Shown piece after piece: positions 61,572-64,000 of a DNA stretch of 64,000 nt. The notes under the pieces are model-generated. The model was not told the origin of the DNA. It searched no databases and saw only the letters and a program-made list of their open reading frames with translations. A program made the translations under genes and the position numbers. Each line of letters begins with the position of its first letter. Position 1 is the stretch's first letter. Source of the DNA: Thioalkalivibrio sp. ALJT (GTDB lineage Bacteria; Pseudomonadota; Gammaproteobacteria; Ectothiorhodospirales; Ectothiorhodospiraceae). The DNA lies in NCBI RefSeq assembly GCF_000381825.1, contig NZ_KB907121.1, positions 206,001-270,000 on the forward strand. Reading direction: 5' to 3'.

Positions 61572-61597
61572 GGTTCTCTCTCCCCGATCGGGCGCGC

Positions 61598-62293
61598 TTA
61601 GCGCGCCACCATCTTGTTGACCCAGTCCTTCACCGAGCTGATCAGCGTGTTGGCACGCACATCGTCAGTGGGGATGGGGCGGGTGACCCGCGGCGGCAGG
61701 TAGGTGTTAACCGGCTTGTAGCCCAGCTCGGGCATCTGCTTCACCCCGCCGCGTTCGCGTACCAGGCGGCTGACTTCAGAGCGGGTATCGTCGAAGTCAC
61801 CGAAAAAGCGCGCATGGGCCGGACAGGTGATCACGCAGGCCGGCTGACGCTCCTCCGGCGGCAGCGTCTCGTCGTAGATTCGGTCCACGCACAGGGTGCA
61901 TTTCTTCATCACGCCGTCCTCGCGATCCAGCTCGCGGGCACCGTAGGGGCAGGCCCAGGCGCAGTAGTTGCAACCCATGCACTTGTCCTGGTCGACCAGC
62001 ACGATGCCGTCTTCCGGACGCTTGTAAGAGGCGCCGGTGGGGCAGACATTCACGCAGTCGGCATGCTCGCAGTGCATGCAGGACATCGGGATGTTGACGG
62101 TCTTGTTATCCGGATAGTCGCCGACCTCGTAGTGGCGGATGCGGTTGAACCACACGCCGCTCGGGTCTTCGCCATAGGGACGGTAGTCGCTCAACGGACC
62201 GGTGGTACCGCTGGTATTCCACTGCTTGCAGGCCACCGCGCAGGCATGACAGCCCACGCAGGTGTCCATGTCGATTACGAGTCCAAGTCGCAT
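61598..62293 (-). CDS. soeB: 4Fe-4S electron-transfer subunit of molybdoenzyme (SoeB-like)
   Basis: The 231-aa protein has four 4Fe-4S cysteine sets: CVGCHACAVAC (C12-C22), CMHCEHADCVNVCP, CMGCNYCAWACP, and CTLC plus CVITCPAHA. It has no signal peptide, so it should face the cytoplasm as SoeB does, unlike exported DmsB partners. The C-terminal KPVNTYLPPR tail is typical of the sulfite-dehydrogenase branch. It lies 26 bases before soeC and 72 bases after soeA. Confidence 0.9.
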   Translation of the reverse strand: MRLGLVIDMDTCVGCHACAVACKQWNTSGTTGPLSDYRPYGEDPSGVWFNRIRHYEVGDYPDNKTVNIPMSCMHCEHADCVNVCPTGASYKRPEDGIVLVDQDKCMGCNYCAWACPYGARELDREDGVMKKCTLCVDRIYDETLPPEERQPACVITCPAHARFFGDFDDTRSEVSRLVRERGGVKQMPELGYKPVNTYLPPRVTRPIPTDDVRANTLISSVKDWVNKMVAR

Positions 62294-62365
62294 GGTTGGT
62301 ACTCCCTCAAAGCGTTCGTACGGGCGCCCCCTTGCCGGCCTTCGGCCGACACGGGGCGGGCCGGA

Positions 62366-64000
62366 TCAGTTCTTGTCGTCGTCCAGCGAGCCGCGGGTCA
62401 GCACGTCACGGATGTCGCGGTTCAGGTGCACCGGCTGGTGCGCGGCGTAGCGCCCGATGTCCGGCGACGCCGACATACCCGGGGTGGCCTTGACCTCGTC
62501 GAACTGCGGCCAGGAACCCTCTTCGTCCGCAGCGGCCGGAGTAATCTTGACCTTCAGGTCGTACCAGGCCGCCTGCCCGGTCACCGGGTCGGAGTTGGTG
62601 ATGTTGTCGATCGGGTCACCCTTCTTCGGCAGCAGCTCGCTGATGAGGTGATTCATCAGGAAGCCTTTCTGCGACTCGTTCGCCTCCGGCTTCAGGCCCC
62701 AGGCACCCTTCTGCTTGCCGATGGCGTTCCAGGTCCAGACGGTATTCGGCTCGCAGCCCTCGATCAGCTTGACCTGTACGCGGATCTTGCCGTTGTGGGA
62801 TTCCACCCACACCCAGGACAGGTCCTCGATGCCCATGGATTCGGCCTTGCCCCGGTTCATGTACAGGTAGTTCTGGGCGCAGATCTGGCGCAGCCAGGCG
62901 TTCTGCGAGTCCCAGGAGTGGTACATGAACATCGGGCGCTGGTTGACCGCGTAGAACGGATATTCGTCTTCGTCGATGCGGGTCTGCTCCAGCGGCTTGT
63001 GCCAGATCGGCAGCGGATCGAAGTACTGGGTCAGGCGATCCTTGTGCTCCTGCCTGGTCGGCTGCGGGCCGTCGTACAGCCCCTGGCCGGCCAGTTTGAA
63101 ACGCTGCTGGGTCTCGGAGTAGAGCTCGATCGTGATCGGATCGGTCTTGCCCACCCAGCCGGCGTGCTTGGCCAGTTCCAGGTAGTCCTTGTTGGCATAG
63201 CGATAGAATTGCTCGTTCGGCGCCAGGTGGTACATGAAGAACCCCTGGTTCTCGATGTAGGCCTCCCACTGCTTCGGGTTCGGCTCGCCGCGCAGATGGC
63301 TCTGGCCATCCTTACCGCGATAGCCGGACAGGAAGCCGATGCCCGGCTCCTTCTCGAAGTTGACGATGAAGTCCTTGTAGTCCGCGAACTTGCGGCTGCC
63401 GTCGTCCTTGGTGAACGCCGGGAACTTCAGACGGCTGGCCAGCTCGACCATCACCTCCTGCCACGGCCGCACGTCGCGGTCCGCCTCCAGGATCGGGTGG
63501 CGGATGGAGTCCGCCGCCGCGGCCGGCTCGGAGATCGGACGGTCCAGCATGGAGATGGTGTCGTAGCGCTCCAGATAGGTGGTATCCGGCAGCACCAGAT
63601 CGGCGAAGCTGACCATCTCGGAGTTGAACGCGTCCGAGACCACCAGGAACGGGATCTTGTACTCGCCGTTCTCGTCCTTCGCCCGCAGCATGTCCATGAC
63701 TTCGGCGGTGTTCATCGTGGAGTTCCACGACATGTTCGCCATGAAGAAGATCAGCGTGTCGATCGGGTACGGGTCGGCATTGACCGCATTGGTCACCACC
63801 ATGTGCATCAGGCCATGGTTGGAGACCGGCGCATCCCAGGAGAAGGCCTTGTCGATACGCAGCGGGTTGCCGTCGTCATCGATGACCAGGTCCTCCGGCG
63901 CGGTCGGGAACCCGAGCGGCGGGCTCTTCAGCGGGGTGTTCGGCGCGCATTCCTTCGCCGGCTTGATGCCCGGCGGGACATGCTTGGGGTACGGCGGCTT
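62366..64000 (-). CDS. soeA: molybdopterin oxidoreductase catalytic subunit (SoeA-like), C-terminal 544 residues
   Basis: The frame is open from the window edge (64000) to TAA at 62366, so the N-terminus with the 4Fe-4S motif is outside. Visible parts are DMSO-reductase-family domains: LIFFMANMSWNSTMNTAEV, FLVVSDAFNSEMVSFADLVL and LPDTTYLERYD. The C-terminal molydopterin dinucleotide-binding domain contains PMFMYHSWDSQNAWLRQICA and TVWTWNAIGKQKGAWGL. With SoeB- and SoeC-like genes downstream it probably oxidises sulfite in the cytoplasm. Related enzymes reduce tetrathionate, polysulfide or DMSO, and the substrate is inference from the organism type. Confidence 0.88.
   Translation of the reverse strand, partial: KPPYPKHVPPGIKPAKECAPNTPLKSPPLGFPTAPEDLVIDDDGNPLRIDKAFSWDAPVSNHGLMHMVVTNAVNADPYPIDTLIFFMANMSWNSTMNTAEVMDMLRAKDENGEYKIPFLVVSDAFNSEMVSFADLVLPDTTYLERYDTISMLDRPISEPAAAADSIRHPILEADRDVRPWQEVMVELASRLKFPAFTKDDGSRKFADYKDFIVNFEKEPGIGFLSGYRGKDGQSHLRGEPNPKQWEAYIENQGFFMYHLAPNEQFYRYANKDYLELAKHAGWVGKTDPITIELYSETQQRFKLAGQGLYDGPQPTRQEHKDRLTQYFDPLPIWHKPLEQTRIDEDEYPFYAVNQRPMFMYHSWDSQNAWLRQICAQNYLYMNRGKAESMGIEDLSWVWVESHNGKIRVQVKLIEGCEPNTVWTWNAIGKQKGAWGLKPEANESQKGFLMNHLISELLPKKGDPIDNITNSDPVTGQAAWYDLKVKITPAAADEEGSWPQFDEVKATPGMSASPDIGRYAAHQPVHLNRDIRDVLTRGSLDDDKN

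Overview
The window is about 64 kb of high-GC gammaproteobacterial chromosome. It most resembles a haloalkaliphilic sulfur oxidiser of the Ectothiorhodospiraceae (Thioalkalivibrio-like). That placement is inference. It rests on the ftsY-ftsE-ftsX-rpoH order, a compatible-solute (BCCT) transporter, a complete cbb3 oxidase cluster and a SoeABC-type sulfite dehydrogenase. No phage, CRISPR array or insertion sequence was seen.

Layout. 0-3.3 kb: the start of rpmE, a 634-base intergenic stretch with DnaA-box-like sites and one copy of a dispersed repeat, a beta-hydroxyacid dehydrogenase and a BCCT transporter. 3.5-6.8 kb: rsmD and a pair of M16 peptidases, only one of which keeps the zinc motif. 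6.9-10.5 kb: ftsY-ftsE-ftsX and rpoH, with a perfect CIRCE (HrcA operator) in front of rpoH. 10.6-20.2 kb: ccoNOQP, ccoG, a fixH-like gene, ccoI, ccoS and a 33-codon membrane peptide gene, all leftward, with an ANR/FNR box upstream of ccoN that overlaps the end of bioC. 20.4-29.3 kb: housekeeping genes bioC, bioH, plsY, tsaD, a MidA-type methyltransferase, a pteridine-reductase-like SDR, ubiK, comM, a dihaem cytochrome c and tRNA-Arg(CCG).

29.5-60 kb is one continuous surface and secretion region. A NarL-type regulator faces a leftward Tad (Flp) pilus operon (rcpC, rcpA, tadZ, tadA, tadB, tadC, a TPR lipoprotein, a DUF3613 protein, TadG-like, TadE-like) that ends in a receiver protein and a PAS histidine kinase. 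The flp pilin and tadV peptidase genes run rightward from the other side of the same promoter region. Next comes a leftward six-gene operon: TolC-like, MacA-like, ABC ATPase, MacB-like permease, a small membrane protein and a stand-alone C39 (double-glycine) peptidase. It diverges from a 60-aa peptide gene with a classic double-glycine leader. A second tiny peptide gene (35 aa) shares a C-terminal motif with the first and lies just downstream of a type I secretion operon (OmpA-like, BapA-like repeat adhesin, TolC-like, LapB-type ABC exporter, HlyD-like). The two peptides with their split exporter/peptidase are the best candidate here for an undescribed system.

60.3-64 kb: an ANR/FNR-box-controlled DUF3149 peptide faces the leftward soeA (cut by the window edge)-soeB-soeC genes, with a shared bidirectional terminator between them.
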